Part shown: piece by piece, positions 29,139 to 37,875 of the stretch
Layout of the letters: each line of letters starts with the position of its first letter
Position numbering within the stretch: position 1 is the stretch's first letter
Assembly (NCBI RefSeq): GCF_030252425.1
Contig: NZ_CP126994.1
Span: 1 to 64,000 of the forward strand
DNA: 64,000 nucleotides
Direction of reading: 5' to 3'
Source of the DNA: Acidisoma sp. PAMC 29798
Lineage (GTDB): Bacteria; Pseudomonadota; Alphaproteobacteria; Acetobacterales; Acetobacteraceae
Notes under the pieces: model-generated
The model's database searches: none
Seen by the model: only the letters and a program-made list of their open reading frames with translations
What the model was told of the DNA's origin: nothing
Program-made: the position numbers and the translations under genes

Positions 29139-30059
29139 GTGGTAAACCCAGATCTCGAATTTGTGGATGTCCCGCCGGGCGAATCCTTTAAAGTGTGGGC
29201 GCATGGCTATCCCTTCCACACGGTCCGCTGGCACTTCCATCCCGAATACGAATTCCATCTGATCACGCATACCCACGGCCGCGCCTTCGTCGGCGACTAC
29301 GTCGGCTCCTTCGCGCCCGGCAATCTGGTCATGACCGGCCCCAATCTTCCCCATAACTGGCTCAGTGACGTGCCGCCGGGGAACACCGTTCCTGAGCGTG
29401 GCCTTATCGTACAGTTCAGCGCAGAGTTTGCCGAACGCTGTATCGTGTCCTTCCCTGAACTCGCATTCTTCCCTCAGCTTTTGGAAAGCTCCTCACGCGG
29501 TCTAGAATTTTCGACCGAGACGGCGGCAGAGGCCGAGCCGATCATGCGCATTCTGATGGCTGCCAAAGGTGCCGCGCGCCTCGCCGCATTCTTCAGTTTG
29601 GTGGAGCTGCTGCACCGCAGCCGCGGGCGGCGCATGCTGGCCAGCGTGGGATATCGCCCTAGTCCTTCGACCTATATGACGCAGCCTCTCAACCATGTGA
29701 TCGATCATATCACCCGCAATCTCGACAGCGATCTGCGAGAAAGCGAACTGGCGGCGCTGAGCGGCTATCGGGCGAGTGCCTTTTCGCGGGCCTTTTATCG
29801 GCATACCGGCATGACCTTCGTGCATTACGTCAATAGTCTGAGAGTTAATCGCGCCTGCGAGATGTTGATCGACAATGATCGAAAGATCGCTGACATTTGC
29901 TATAAGGTCGGCTTCAATAACCTTTCCAATTTCAATCGACAATTCATGGCGCAGAAGGCGATGGCGCCGCGCGCGTTTCGTCTGCACCACCGTGCGAATA
30001 CACTGTCCAGCCAGACTAGCCCGCGACCCTTGCCTAGCCCCGGAGTTGCGGAACCATAG
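29139..30059 (+). CDS. AraC-family regulator with N-terminal cupin
   Basis: Sugar/polyol-type AraC regulator, 306 residues. The N-terminal sensory cupin covers about residues 20-100 (RWHFHPEYEFHLI, then GPNLPHNW); the C-terminal double helix-turn-helix lies at about 185-285 (LAALSGYRASAFSRAFYRHT, IADICYKVGFNNLSNFNRQF). The GTG start has GGGGAAGC directly upstream. It is followed after 92 bases by the zinc dehydrogenase and ABC importer in the same direction, so it is probably their activator, alongside the DeoR repressor at 36898-37698. Confidence 0.9.
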   Translation: MVNPDLEFVDVPPGESFKVWAHGYPFHTVRWHFHPEYEFHLITHTHGRAFVGDYVGSFAPGNLVMTGPNLPHNWLSDVPPGNTVPERGLIVQFSAEFAERCIVSFPELAFFPQLLESSSRGLEFSTETAAEAEPIMRILMAAKGAARLAAFFSLVELLHRSRGRRMLASVGYRPSPSTYMTQPLNHVIDHITRNLDSDLRESELAALSGYRASAFSRAFYRHTGMTFVHYVNSLRVNRACEMLIDNDRKIADICYKVGFNNLSNFNRQFMAQKAMAPRAFRLHHRANTLSSQTSPRPLPSPGVAEP

Positions 30060-30092
30060 TGGTTGACATATGAAAAACCACAATGGTCAACC
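30054..30092. promoter_or_regulatory. Operator-like inverted repeats upstream of the dehydrogenase
   Basis: CCATAGTGGTT (30054-30064) and AACCACAATGG (30076-30086) form an 11-bp inverted repeat with one mismatch; overlapping it, GGTTGAC (30061) pairs with GTCAACC (30086-30092). The decamer CAATGGTCAA at 30081-30090 recurs as its exact reverse complement in the deoR-kinase spacer (37717-37726). A TTGACA sequence at 30063-30068 could be a -35 box, but no -10 box at proper spacing was found. Confidence 0.55.
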
Positions 30093-30151
30093 TGGCAAGG
30101 GAACCACAGGCGCTGCAAGATGCGCCTGATCAAGAACTGAGGAGACATGCC

Positions 30152-31255
30152 ATGAGTAGCACGCGCCGCAATGATGACCTTCCTGCCAAGATGGATGCGG
30201 TCGTCGCCTATTCGCCCGGCGATTATCGCTTTGAACAGGTCGAGGTGCCGCGCGCCGGCCCTGACGACATCATCATCGAAGTCGAAGCCGTTGGTATCTG
30301 CGCCGGCGACATCAAATGCTATCAGGGCGCACCGTCATTCTGGGGCGACGACAAGGGCCAGCCGGTCTATGTGAAAGCGCCGATGATTCCGGGCCATGAA
30401 TTCCTCGGCCGCGCCGTGGAAATCGGCGAGAACATCGAACGCGCCGGCAAGTTCAAAGTCGGCGACCGGCTGATTTCGGAACAGATCGTGCCCTGCGAAA
30501 ACTGCCGCTATTGCGGGCGTGGCGAATACTGGATGTGCGAGAAGCACGACCTTTACGGTTTCCAGAACAACGTCAACGGCGCCATGGCGCGCTATATGCG
30601 CTTCCCCAAAACTTCGCGCACCTATCATGTGCCCGATAGCATGGCGCTGGATGCCGCAGCGCTGATCGAGCCGTTCGCCTGTTCCGTCCATGCCGTCAAT
30701 CGCGCCAAGATCGAGCTGGACGATATCGTGGTGCTGGCTGGCGCCGGCACGCTGGGCCTTGGCATGGTCGGCGCCGCACGCTTGAAGAACCCGACCAAGC
30801 TCATCGTGCTCGACACCAAGCCGGACCGTCTGGCGCTCGCCAAAAAGTTCGGCGCCGATATCGTGATGAACCCGCTCGAAGAAGATGTCGTGGCCCGCGT
30901 GAAGGAGATGACGGAGGGCTATGGCTGTGACGTCTATATCGAGGCGACCGGACATCCTTCCAGTGTTCGTCAAGGTCTTCAGATGATCCGCAAGCTCGGC
31001 CGCTTTGTCGAGTTCAGCGTCTTCGGCGAGGAAGTGACGGCGGATTGGAGCATCATCGGGGACCGCAAGCACCTCGACATCTATGGCGCGCATCTCGGCC
31101 CCTATTGCTACCCCTTCACGATCGCCGCCATCGCCGATGGCCGCCTGCCGACCGCTGGCGTCGTGACCCATACACTGCCGCTGAAGGACTTTCAGAAGGG
31201 GTTCGACCTGATGAAGAAGGGCGAGAATTCGATTAAGACGATTCTCATCCCCTAA
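30152..31255 (+). CDS. Zinc-dependent medium-chain dehydrogenase (polyol type)
   Basis: MDR-superfamily alcohol/polyol dehydrogenase, 367 residues. The catalytic zinc ligands are in GICAGDIKC and PGHEF, the structural zinc Cys cluster is CENCRYCGRGEYWMC, and the NAD-binding loop is LAGAGTLGLGMVG. Closest in feel to erythritol/threitol, sorbitol or threonine-type dehydrogenases. The ATG at 30152 has GAGGAG upstream; the in-frame start at 30083 lies inside the operator region and is rejected. First structural gene of the sugar/polyol cluster, 106 bases before the binding-protein gene. Likely reaction: NAD-dependent oxidation of an imported polyol to a ketose; the substrate is inference. Confidence 0.87.
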   Translation: MSSTRRNDDLPAKMDAVVAYSPGDYRFEQVEVPRAGPDDIIIEVEAVGICAGDIKCYQGAPSFWGDDKGQPVYVKAPMIPGHEFLGRAVEIGENIERAGKFKVGDRLISEQIVPCENCRYCGRGEYWMCEKHDLYGFQNNVNGAMARYMRFPKTSRTYHVPDSMALDAAALIEPFACSVHAVNRAKIELDDIVVLAGAGTLGLGMVGAARLKNPTKLIVLDTKPDRLALAKKFGADIVMNPLEEDVVARVKEMTEGYGCDVYIEATGHPSSVRQGLQMIRKLGRFVEFSVFGEEVTADWSIIGDRKHLDIYGAHLGPYCYPFTIAAIADGRLPTAGVVTHTLPLKDFQKGFDLMKKGENSIKTILIP

Positions 31256-31286
31256 GTCTTTCGCCTCACGCATTGCGTGCCCAAAC

Positions 31287-31310
31287 CCACGGCGGCAGCC
31301 ACCGCCGTGG
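31287..31310. terminator. Strong hairpin between dehydrogenase and binding-protein genes
   Basis: CCACGGCGG-CAGCCA-CCGCCGTGG, a perfect 9-bp stem with a six-base loop. No T run follows, so it is more likely an mRNA stabiliser or partial terminator that lets the downstream binding protein be made at a different level from the dehydrogenase. Confidence 0.55.
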
Positions 31311-31361
31311 TCACGACCAATCGAATAATCAACGATAAGAACAACAAGAGGGACTACGTCC

Positions 31362-32801
31362 ATGAGCAATAAGGAAAAGAGCCTGTTTGATGCCTTCGCA
31401 GCGCGCCACCTCGGCCGCCGTGAACTTCTCGACCGCGCGGCGAAACTGGGTCTCGGCGCTGCCGCGACCAGCGCCATGCTGAACGCCGCGCAAAGCCGCG
31501 CGATGGCCGCTGATTACGACTGGATGGCCAATAAGGGCCAGACCCTTCGTCTACTGCTCAACAAGCATCCCTATGCCGATGCCGCGATCACCAACCTCAA
31601 GCATTTCGAAGAGATGACCGGCATCAAGGTCAGCTATGACGTCTTCCCCGAGGATGTCTATTTCGACAAGGTGACGGCTGCCCTGTCGAGCAAGTCGACC
31701 CAGTACGACGTCTTCATGACCGGCGCCTATCAGACCTGGCAGTACGGCCCGGCCGGCTGGCTGGTCGATCTCAATCAGTTCATCAAGGACCCCAGCAAGA
31801 CCGCGCCGACTTATGATTGGGAAGACATCCTTCCCAATCTGCGCAGCTCCACATCCTGGAGCGGCAAGCCGGGTGAGGCCCTGGGCGGACCGGGTGCGAA
31901 GCAATGGGCAATGCCCTGGGGTTTCGAGATCAACGACGTCAGCTTCAACAAGAAGATGCTCGCGGCGCAGGGGATGGAGCCGCCGAAGAACCTGCCCGAC
32001 CTGATCGATAAGGCCGCGCAGATTTCGACCAAGGTTCCCGGCGCCTACGGCATTGGCGTGCGCGGCAGCCGCAGCTGGGCGACGATCCATGCAGGCTATC
32101 TCTCGGGCTTTACCAACTATGGTGGCAAGGACTTTTCGACCGAGGGCGGTTCGCTGAAGCCCATCATGAACAGCAAGGAAGGCAAGGACTTCACCAAGCT
32201 CTGGCTGGACATGCTGCACAAGGGTGGCCCGAAGAACTGGACGCAGTACACGTGGTACGAAGTCGCCAACGATCTCGGCGCCGGCACCTCCGCCATGATC
32301 TACGACGCTGACATCATCGGCTTCTTCCAGCAGACGGGCACCAAGGAAGCCGGCAATATCGGATATGAGGCCTTCACGCCGAATCCCGATGCCAAGGCAC
32401 CGACGCCGAACATCTGGATCTGGGGCCTGGCCATGAGCGCCTTTTCCGGCAAGCAGGATGCCGCCTGGCGGTTCATGCAATGGGCAAGCGGCACCGAGCA
32501 GCTCACCTTCGGCGCGACGAAGGCCAATCAGGTCGATCCCGTCCGCCAGTCGGTCTGGAACGACGGCGACTTCAAGACCCGCCTGAACGCTACCTATCCG
32601 GGCTTCCTGGAGGAGTTCAACGGGGCCGCGCCGGGTGCGAAGATCTACTTCACGCCGCAGCCGCTGTTCTTCAACGTCACCACCGATTGGGCGGCGGCTT
32701 TGCAGAAGATGTATGCCGGCCAGGTCTCGGTCGATGACGGTCTCGACCAGTTGGCCACCAATATCGCGAGCCAGCTCAGCGACGCCGGCATTACGAACTA
32801 A
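31362..32801 (+). CDS. Carbohydrate ABC transporter substrate-binding protein
   Basis: Family 1 extracellular solute-binding protein, 479 residues. The N-terminus has a Tat-like signal (GRRELLDRAAKLGLG followed by a small-residue hydrophobic stretch, cleavage near SRAMA). The mature part shows the family order: HFEEMTGIKVSYDVFPED, YDVFMTGAYQTWQ, QWAMPWGFEINDVSFNKK and later YDADIIGFFQQ. Ligands of this group are mono/oligosaccharides, polyols and glycerol derivatives. GAGGGAC lies upstream of the ATG. It heads the importer genes: two permeases and two different ATPases follow. Confidence 0.9.
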   Translation: MSNKEKSLFDAFAARHLGRRELLDRAAKLGLGAAATSAMLNAAQSRAMAADYDWMANKGQTLRLLLNKHPYADAAITNLKHFEEMTGIKVSYDVFPEDVYFDKVTAALSSKSTQYDVFMTGAYQTWQYGPAGWLVDLNQFIKDPSKTAPTYDWEDILPNLRSSTSWSGKPGEALGGPGAKQWAMPWGFEINDVSFNKKMLAAQGMEPPKNLPDLIDKAAQISTKVPGAYGIGVRGSRSWATIHAGYLSGFTNYGGKDFSTEGGSLKPIMNSKEGKDFTKLWLDMLHKGGPKNWTQYTWYEVANDLGAGTSAMIYDADIIGFFQQTGTKEAGNIGYEAFTPNPDAKAPTPNIWIWGLAMSAFSGKQDAAWRFMQWASGTEQLTFGATKANQVDPVRQSVWNDGDFKTRLNATYPGFLEEFNGAAPGAKIYFTPQPLFFNVTTDWAAALQKMYAGQVSVDDGLDQLATNIASQLSDAGITN

Positions 32802-32863
32802 TCGTGCAATCGGGATGGCGCGGCCATGGTGCCGCGCCATCCTTCGTCTTTCGAGGATTGCAG

Positions 32864-33805
32864 ATGTCCGCCTCCCATGCCGCAGTGAGTCCTGATCTGG
32901 CGGAACCGAAGGGTGTTGTGCGCAAGCGCGGCGCCGGGCTGCTTCCCTATCTGCTGAGCCTGCCCGCCTTGCTGGTCTGCGTCGGTATCCTCGTGCCCTT
33001 CGTGACGGCGGTCTTCTACTCGCTGGAGCGCTACAACCTGGCCTTTCCGCAGGCCCGGAAATTCATCTGGTTCGGCAATTACATCAAGCTCGCCCAAAGC
33101 TCCGAATTCTGGCGCACGGTTGAGGTGTCATTGCTCTACACCGTCTTCACCGTTGGCTTCGAGCTGCTCATCGGCCTCGGCATCGCGCTGCTGCTATGGC
33201 GTCGCTCGCTGGTGACGAACCTGCTCAATATCCTGCTCATCCTGCCGCTGATGGTGGCACCTGCGATTGCCAGCCTGATGTGGAAGCTGATGACGAATGC
33301 CAATTTCGGCATCCTCAGCTATCTCGTCAGCGAACTCGGCTTTCCCAATTTCCGTTGGGCGACAGCGCCTGGCTCGGCGCTGTTCACCGTCGTGCTGGTC
33401 GATGTCTGGGTCTACACGCCCTTCATCGCCATCCTGTTGCTGGCGGGCTTGCGCGGCCTGCCCAGCCAGCCCTTCGAAGCGGCGGAGCTGGATGGCGTGC
33501 CACAGAGCTTCGTCTTCTTCCGCATCCTGCTGCCGATGCTGGCGCCCTATGTCCTGACAGCGACGTTGTTCCGTATGCTCGACAGCATCCAGCAGTTCGA
33601 CATCATCTATGCCATGACGCAGGGCGGCCCCGGCGACACACTGATGGTGTTCCAGATCCAGTCCTATCTTCAGGCCTTCACCTTCACCAATATTGGCCGC
33701 TCCTCCGCCATCCTGATGGTGCTCTGGGCGATCACCTACGCGCTGAGCAAGTATTTCATGAGCACCTGGACGCGGCTGCGCGAACGCGCCCACGGCCTGG
33801 CCTAG
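32864..33805 (+). CDS. Sugar/polyol ABC transporter permease, MalF type
   Basis: Inner-membrane permease, 313 residues, six or seven membrane segments, beginning with LLPYLLSLPALLVCVGILVPF. The EAA loop reads EAAELDGVPQSFVFFRILLP. The ATG at 32864 (MSASHAA) follows GAGG; an in-frame ATG at 32804 lies in the short spacer and is less likely. It pairs with the MalG-type permease that starts six bases after its stop. Confidence 0.9.
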   Translation: MSASHAAVSPDLAEPKGVVRKRGAGLLPYLLSLPALLVCVGILVPFVTAVFYSLERYNLAFPQARKFIWFGNYIKLAQSSEFWRTVEVSLLYTVFTVGFELLIGLGIALLLWRRSLVTNLLNILLILPLMVAPAIASLMWKLMTNANFGILSYLVSELGFPNFRWATAPGSALFTVVLVDVWVYTPFIAILLLAGLRGLPSQPFEAAELDGVPQSFVFFRILLPMLAPYVLTATLFRMLDSIQQFDIIYAMTQGGPGDTLMVFQIQSYLQAFTFTNIGRSSAILMVLWAITYALSKYFMSTWTRLRERAHGLA

Positions 33806-33811
33806 GAGCCG

Positions 33812-34666
33812 ATGATGAAAGGCACCTCCTTCTCGCCCATTCGCGGCATCCTGATGCTGCTCGTGGCGCTGTTCTTTCTGTTCCCCCTGGTCTGGGTCGT
33901 GCTGATGTCCTTCGAGACGAATGGGGATATTCTGCGCAGCCCGCCGCGCCTGTTCTTCTCACCGACGATCCATAATTACGTCGCCCTGATCTCGGGCAAG
34001 ATCGGCGGCGGTGTCGGCACCATGACGGTCAATTACATGCACAATATGCTCAACAGCGTGATCCTGAGCGTATGTTCCGTCGTAGTTTCGCTCATCCTCG
34101 GCGTGCCGGCCGCCTATGCCTTCGCACGCTTCAAGTTCCGCGGCGGTGAAGACATGGCCTTCACCCTGCTCAGCTTCCGCTTCGCGCCGCCGCTGCTCGT
34201 GCTGCTGCCGCTGCTGAACTACTTCCAAGTGCTCGGCCTCTACGACACCTATTTCGGCCTGATCTGGGTCTACCAGTTGATCACACTCCCGCTCGTGCTC
34301 TGGATCGTCCGGGGTTACTTCGAAGATGTGAGTGAGGATATCGAACTCGCCTATCGGCTCGACGGCCATAGCTGGCTCGCCACCTTCTTCAAAATCGCCA
34401 TTCCCCTGGCGCGGCCGGGCATCGCGGCGGCGGCCCTGCTCGCCTTCATCTACGCCTGGAACAACTTCATCTTCGCCCTCATCCTGGGGTCCAGTTCAGT
34501 GCAGCCCGTGACGGTGGGGGCGCTCGCCTTCATCACCGCCTCCGGCATCGAATACGGCCAGATCGCAGCGGCCTTGGTCCTGTCCGTGATTCCGACGCTT
34601 GTTCTGGCAATCTTCACGCAACGCTATCTCGTCGAGGGCCTCAGCCTCGGCGCCATCAAGGGTTGA
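33812..34666 (+). CDS. Sugar/polyol ABC transporter permease, MalG type
   Basis: Inner-membrane permease, 284 residues, six membrane segments starting at about residue 12 (ILMLLVALFFLFPLVWVVLM). The EAA-type loop is ELAYRLDGHSWLATFFKIAI. The start is ATGATG with AGGAG inside the end of the previous gene. Second half of the heterodimeric pore. Confidence 0.9.
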   Translation: MMKGTSFSPIRGILMLLVALFFLFPLVWVVLMSFETNGDILRSPPRLFFSPTIHNYVALISGKIGGGVGTMTVNYMHNMLNSVILSVCSVVVSLILGVPAAYAFARFKFRGGEDMAFTLLSFRFAPPLLVLLPLLNYFQVLGLYDTYFGLIWVYQLITLPLVLWIVRGYFEDVSEDIELAYRLDGHSWLATFFKIAIPLARPGIAAAALLAFIYAWNNFIFALILGSSSVQPVTVGALAFITASGIEYGQIAAALVLSVIPTLVLAIFTQRYLVEGLSLGAIKG

Positions 34667-34675
34667 GGGCGCGGC

Positions 34676-35758
34676 ATGGCCTTTCTCAGCGTCGACCATC
34701 TATCCAAGGCCTATAAGAAGCGCGAGGTCATCAATGACCTATCCTTCGACGTGGCGCCGCTCGAAACACTGGTGATCTTCGGCCCCTCCGGCGCCGGCAA
34801 GACGGTGCTGCTGCGGCTCATCGCGGGCATGATCCATCCCGATCGCGGCACCATTACCGTCGGCGGCCGCGATATCACCGATCTCAACCCCGAGGACCGC
34901 CATCTCGGCATGGCCTTCCAGAACTTCGCGCTGTATCCGCATATGACGGCCTACGAAAATATCGCGAGCCCGCTGCGTGCCAAGACCGTGGGCAAGACCG
35001 AGCTCGATCAGCGCGTGCATGAAGTGGCAACGCTGCTGCGCATCGATCATGTCTTGGGTCATCTCCCGCGCGCCCTCTCCAACGGTCAGAAACAGCGCAC
35101 GGCGCTCGCCCGCAGCCTGATCGCCAAGCCGTCGCTCATTCTGCTCGATGATCCGCTGCGCAATGTGGATGCCAAGGTGCGCTATGAAATGCGGCTGGAG
35201 CTTCCGCGTGTGTTGCGGGCACGCGAAACCACGGTCGTCTACGTCACGCAGGATTATAAGGAAGCGATGGCGCTCGGCGACCGCATCGCCGTGCTGGTGG
35301 ACGGTAAGCTAGAACAGGTCGGCACGCCGCGCGACATTTACCAGACGCCCGCCAATAGCCGCATCGCGCGCCTGTTCGGCGATCCGCCAATCAACCTGCT
35401 GCCCGCGATCAGCGTTGCCGGCTCAAACGGTGAGTGGATCCGCATCGCATCCACCGATGTCGGCGTGCCGCTGGATGCGCCCCGGCGCCGGGAGGATTGC
35501 GTGCTCGGCTTGCGGCCCGAGGATGTGGCGGTCGGCTTCGAACCCCGCGCCGGCGCGATGGAAGTCGAAATCGACGCCGTGACGCCGCTGAACGACCGCG
35601 AGGTGATGCTGCTGCGCGCACGCGACGGCACCGAGATTTTCGCCAGTGCGCCTCAGGGAACCCTTGAAGGCAACCAGCGCGGCCGGCGTGATGCTTGGGC
35701 CATGCTCGACCTCGCGCATGCCCATTTCTTCGAGAGCGCCAGCGGCGCGCGGATATAG
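34676..35758 (+). CDS. Sugar ABC transporter ATPase 1 with degenerate catalytic motifs
   Basis: MalK-type ATPase, 360 residues, with a C-terminal TOBE-like regulatory domain. Walker A is intact (GPSGAGKTVLL) and the Q-loop is MAFQNFALYPHMT. Three motifs depart from consensus: the signature is LSNGQKQR instead of LSGGQ, Walker B ends LILLDDP with Asp in place of the catalytic Glu, and the H-loop is YVTQDYKEA with Gln for His. Its own Walker site should therefore hydrolyse ATP poorly. It follows the MalG-type permease by nine bases and precedes a second ATPase gene, as in the glycerol importer GlpSTPQV of rhizobia. Confidence 0.9.
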   Translation: MAFLSVDHLSKAYKKREVINDLSFDVAPLETLVIFGPSGAGKTVLLRLIAGMIHPDRGTITVGGRDITDLNPEDRHLGMAFQNFALYPHMTAYENIASPLRAKTVGKTELDQRVHEVATLLRIDHVLGHLPRALSNGQKQRTALARSLIAKPSLILLDDPLRNVDAKVRYEMRLELPRVLRARETTVVYVTQDYKEAMALGDRIAVLVDGKLEQVGTPRDIYQTPANSRIARLFGDPPINLLPAISVAGSNGEWIRIASTDVGVPLDAPRRREDCVLGLRPEDVAVGFEPRAGAMEVEIDAVTPLNDREVMLLRARDGTEIFASAPQGTLEGNQRGRRDAWAMLDLAHAHFFESASGARI

Positions 35759-35769
35759 AGAGACATCGC

Positions 35770-36873
35770 ATGGCCACGCTCGATCTCGACCGCGTGTCGA
35801 AACTCTATCCCGGGGCGCATGAGCCCGCCGTCGATGCCGTTTCAATGCAAATCGCGGACGGGGAGATCGTGGCGCTGCTCGGCTCCTCCGGCTGCGGCAA
35901 AACCTCGACGCTGCGCATGGTAGCGGGCTTCGAGAGTGTGACGGAGGGGACGGTGCGCCTCGGCGACCGGGTGGTAAATACGCTGCGACCGGCGGAGCGG
36001 AACATTGCCATGGCCTTTGAGGGCTATGCCCTGTATCCGCCGCTGAAGGTGCGGGACAATATCGCCTTCAGCCTGTTGCGCGACCGCACGCCGAAGGCCG
36101 AGATCGATCGCCGCGTCACCCATATCAGCGACATGCTGGAACTCGGCCCGATGCTGCCCTATTTCCCGCCTTCGCTTTCGGGCGGCCAGCAGCAGCGCGT
36201 CAGTCTGGCCCGCGCCCTGATCCGCCGTGCGGACATCTACCTGCTCGACGAGCCGATGTCGCAGCTGGAGCCGCAGCTTCGTGCATTGTTGCGTGCGCGC
36301 ATCAAGGACTATCTGATCGCGAACAAGATGACGACAGTCATCGTGACGCATGATCAAACCGAAGCCATCGCCATTTCCGACCGCATCGCGGTGATGGATA
36401 AGGGCATCCTGCAACAGTTCGGTACGCCCGCCGATTTGCGCGAAAGGCCGGCGAATCTCTTCGTCGCCTCCTTCATCGGGGAACCTCCGATGAACCTGTT
36501 TCCGGCCGATGTCTCGGGCAATGGGATCACGGCGCTGGATAGTGACGGCCGCCCCGCCTTCACGCTGCCCATGGGCCACAGGGGCATCGCGGCGGGGGAC
36601 CGCGTGACCATCGGCATGCGGCCGCACAAGCTGCGCGTGACCGATCCGCAAGCGCCGTCCGTCCTGCGCGGCAAGGTCTTGACCAATCATTGGCTCGGCG
36701 ATCACAGCCATGTCGGCGTCCAAGTGGGCGGCTGTTTCCTGATCGCCGTCGCGAGCCGCAATGTCGCGGCGCCGGTGGGATCAGAGGTCGGCGTCCTGGT
36801 GCCGGAGGATGCGATGCATGTCTTCGACACCAAGACGGGTGTGGCACTCCACCACGGCTTGAGCGAGGGCTAA
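35770..36873 (+). CDS. Sugar ABC transporter ATPase 2
   Basis: MalK-type ATPase, 367 residues. Walker A GSSGCGKTSTL, signature LSGGQQQR, Walker B IYLLDEP and H-loop VIVTHDQTEA are canonical. The Q-loop is changed, MAFEGYALYPPLK, with Glu in place of Gln. A C-terminal TOBE-like domain is present. The ATG at 35770 follows the stop of ATPase 1 by 11 bases; the longer in-frame start overlaps ATPase 1 and is rejected. It should form a heterodimer with ATPase 1, giving one site that pairs canonical Walker/His elements with a degenerate LSNGQ and one with the reverse. Confidence 0.9.
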   Translation: MATLDLDRVSKLYPGAHEPAVDAVSMQIADGEIVALLGSSGCGKTSTLRMVAGFESVTEGTVRLGDRVVNTLRPAERNIAMAFEGYALYPPLKVRDNIAFSLLRDRTPKAEIDRRVTHISDMLELGPMLPYFPPSLSGGQQQRVSLARALIRRADIYLLDEPMSQLEPQLRALLRARIKDYLIANKMTTVIVTHDQTEAIAISDRIAVMDKGILQQFGTPADLRERPANLFVASFIGEPPMNLFPADVSGNGITALDSDGRPAFTLPMGHRGIAAGDRVTIGMRPHKLRVTDPQAPSVLRGKVLTNHWLGDHSHVGVQVGGCFLIAVASRNVAAPVGSEVGVLVPEDAMHVFDTKTGVALHHGLSEG

Positions 36874-36897
36874 GTCAGGCGTCCGCTCGGCACGTGG

Positions 36898-37698
36898 TCA
36901 AGCGGGCGCGATCACCACCTCAATCCCCGAATCGTCCATCATCGCTGCGATATCGGCGGGGGGCGGCGCGTCCGTCACCAGAGACTGAATGCGGTCGAAG
37001 GCCGCGACATGCGCGAAAGCCTCGACACCAAATTTCGAATGATCCGCGACCACGATGATGCGGCGCGCGATGTCCATCATCTCCGATGTGATGACCGCTT
37101 CTTCGAGACGGCCGATCGACAGGCCTTTGACGTTGATGCCGGTAAAACTGACGATGGCGGTATCGACGCTGATAGGTTTGGCGGTGCCGAATTTCAAACT
37201 GCCGACGGTGATCTGCGCGCTATCCCAATATTCGCCGCCCAGCACATAGACCGAGCGGGCCACCTGCGGCGGGATGCAGGCCGGCAGCATCATATTGTTC
37301 GTGACGAGCGTCAGGTCGCGCAGATGGCCGAGTTCCGCCGCAAAGGCGCAGGTGGTCGAGCCGCCGTTCAGGATCAGGCTTTCCCCGTTCTGGATGAGGG
37401 ACGCGGCGGCGCGGGCGATGCGTTGTTTCGCGGTCGTGCGCGCATTGACGCGAAGCTGGAAGCGCATCACCTGGCCGACCAGCTCCTCCACCGGCAAGGC
37501 GCCGCCATGGGTCCGGTTGAGCAACCCGCGTCGTTCCAGGAGATAGAGATCGCGGCGCACGGTATCGCGCGATACTCCGAACATGGATGTCAATTCAGCG
37601 ACCGTTACTTCGCCTCGCGCGCGCATCACTTCAAGAAGTCGCTGTTGACGTGACGCGGGGAGAAGAAATTCTGCGTCTCCCTCGTTCGACTGGCTCAA
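36898..37698 (-). CDS. DeoR/GlpR-family transcriptional repressor
   Basis: DeoR-family repressor, 266 residues. The N-terminal helix-turn-helix covers about residues 18-72 (VTVAELTSMFGVSRDTVRRD, then LERRGLLNRTHGGA), followed by the sugar-phosphate-sensing DeoRC domain (LILNGGSTTCAFAAEL, then ITSEMMDIARRIIVVADHSKFG). It is convergent with the importer genes and divergent from the ADP-dependent-type kinase. The inducer is likely a phosphorylated sugar made by that kinase; this is inference from the family. Confidence 0.92.
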   Translation of the reverse strand: MSQSNEGDAEFLLPASRQQRLLEVMRARGEVTVAELTSMFGVSRDTVRRDLYLLERRGLLNRTHGGALPVEELVGQVMRFQLRVNARTTAKQRIARAAASLIQNGESLILNGGSTTCAFAAELGHLRDLTLVTNNMMLPACIPPQVARSVYVLGGEYWDSAQITVGSLKFGTAKPISVDTAIVSFTGINVKGLSIGRLEEAVITSEMMDIARRIIVVADHSKFGVEAFAHVAAFDRIQSLVTDAPPPADIAAMMDDSGIEVVIAPA

Positions 37699-37875
37699 GG
37701 CATCACTCCATCTGGTTTGACCATTGACGCAATACGGCGGGTTTTACGGCGCACCATCATGCATCATTCCGCTTGACCGCGCCGCTTGGCAAGCCTAGTG
37801 CCTGATGCGGCGTCCCGCTAACGGGCGTCGTTCGCAATAAGAAGCGCCGAAGGGCGCGCTTTCCGGGGGAGGCTC
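37699..37875. promoter_or_regulatory. Divergent regulatory region between deoR and the kinase
   Basis: 177 bases. TTGACCATTG at 37717-37726 is the exact reverse complement of CAATGGTCAA at 30081-30090, and the match extends by a shared CC two or three bases further on. It lies 19 bases upstream of deoR, a fitting place for autoregulation. GGGGGAGG supplies the ribosome site for the kinase GTG. No confident -35/-10 pair for the kinase was found. Confidence 0.5.

Noticed and set aside
31551-32840. Minus-strand open frame of 429 codons
   Set aside because: Antisense to the sugar-binding protein gene.
34676-36873. Naming the importer GlpSTPQV (glycerol)
   Set aside because: The two-ATPase layout matches, but there is no glpD or glpK, and the adjacent dehydrogenase, ADP-type kinase and aldolase-like genes point to another substrate.
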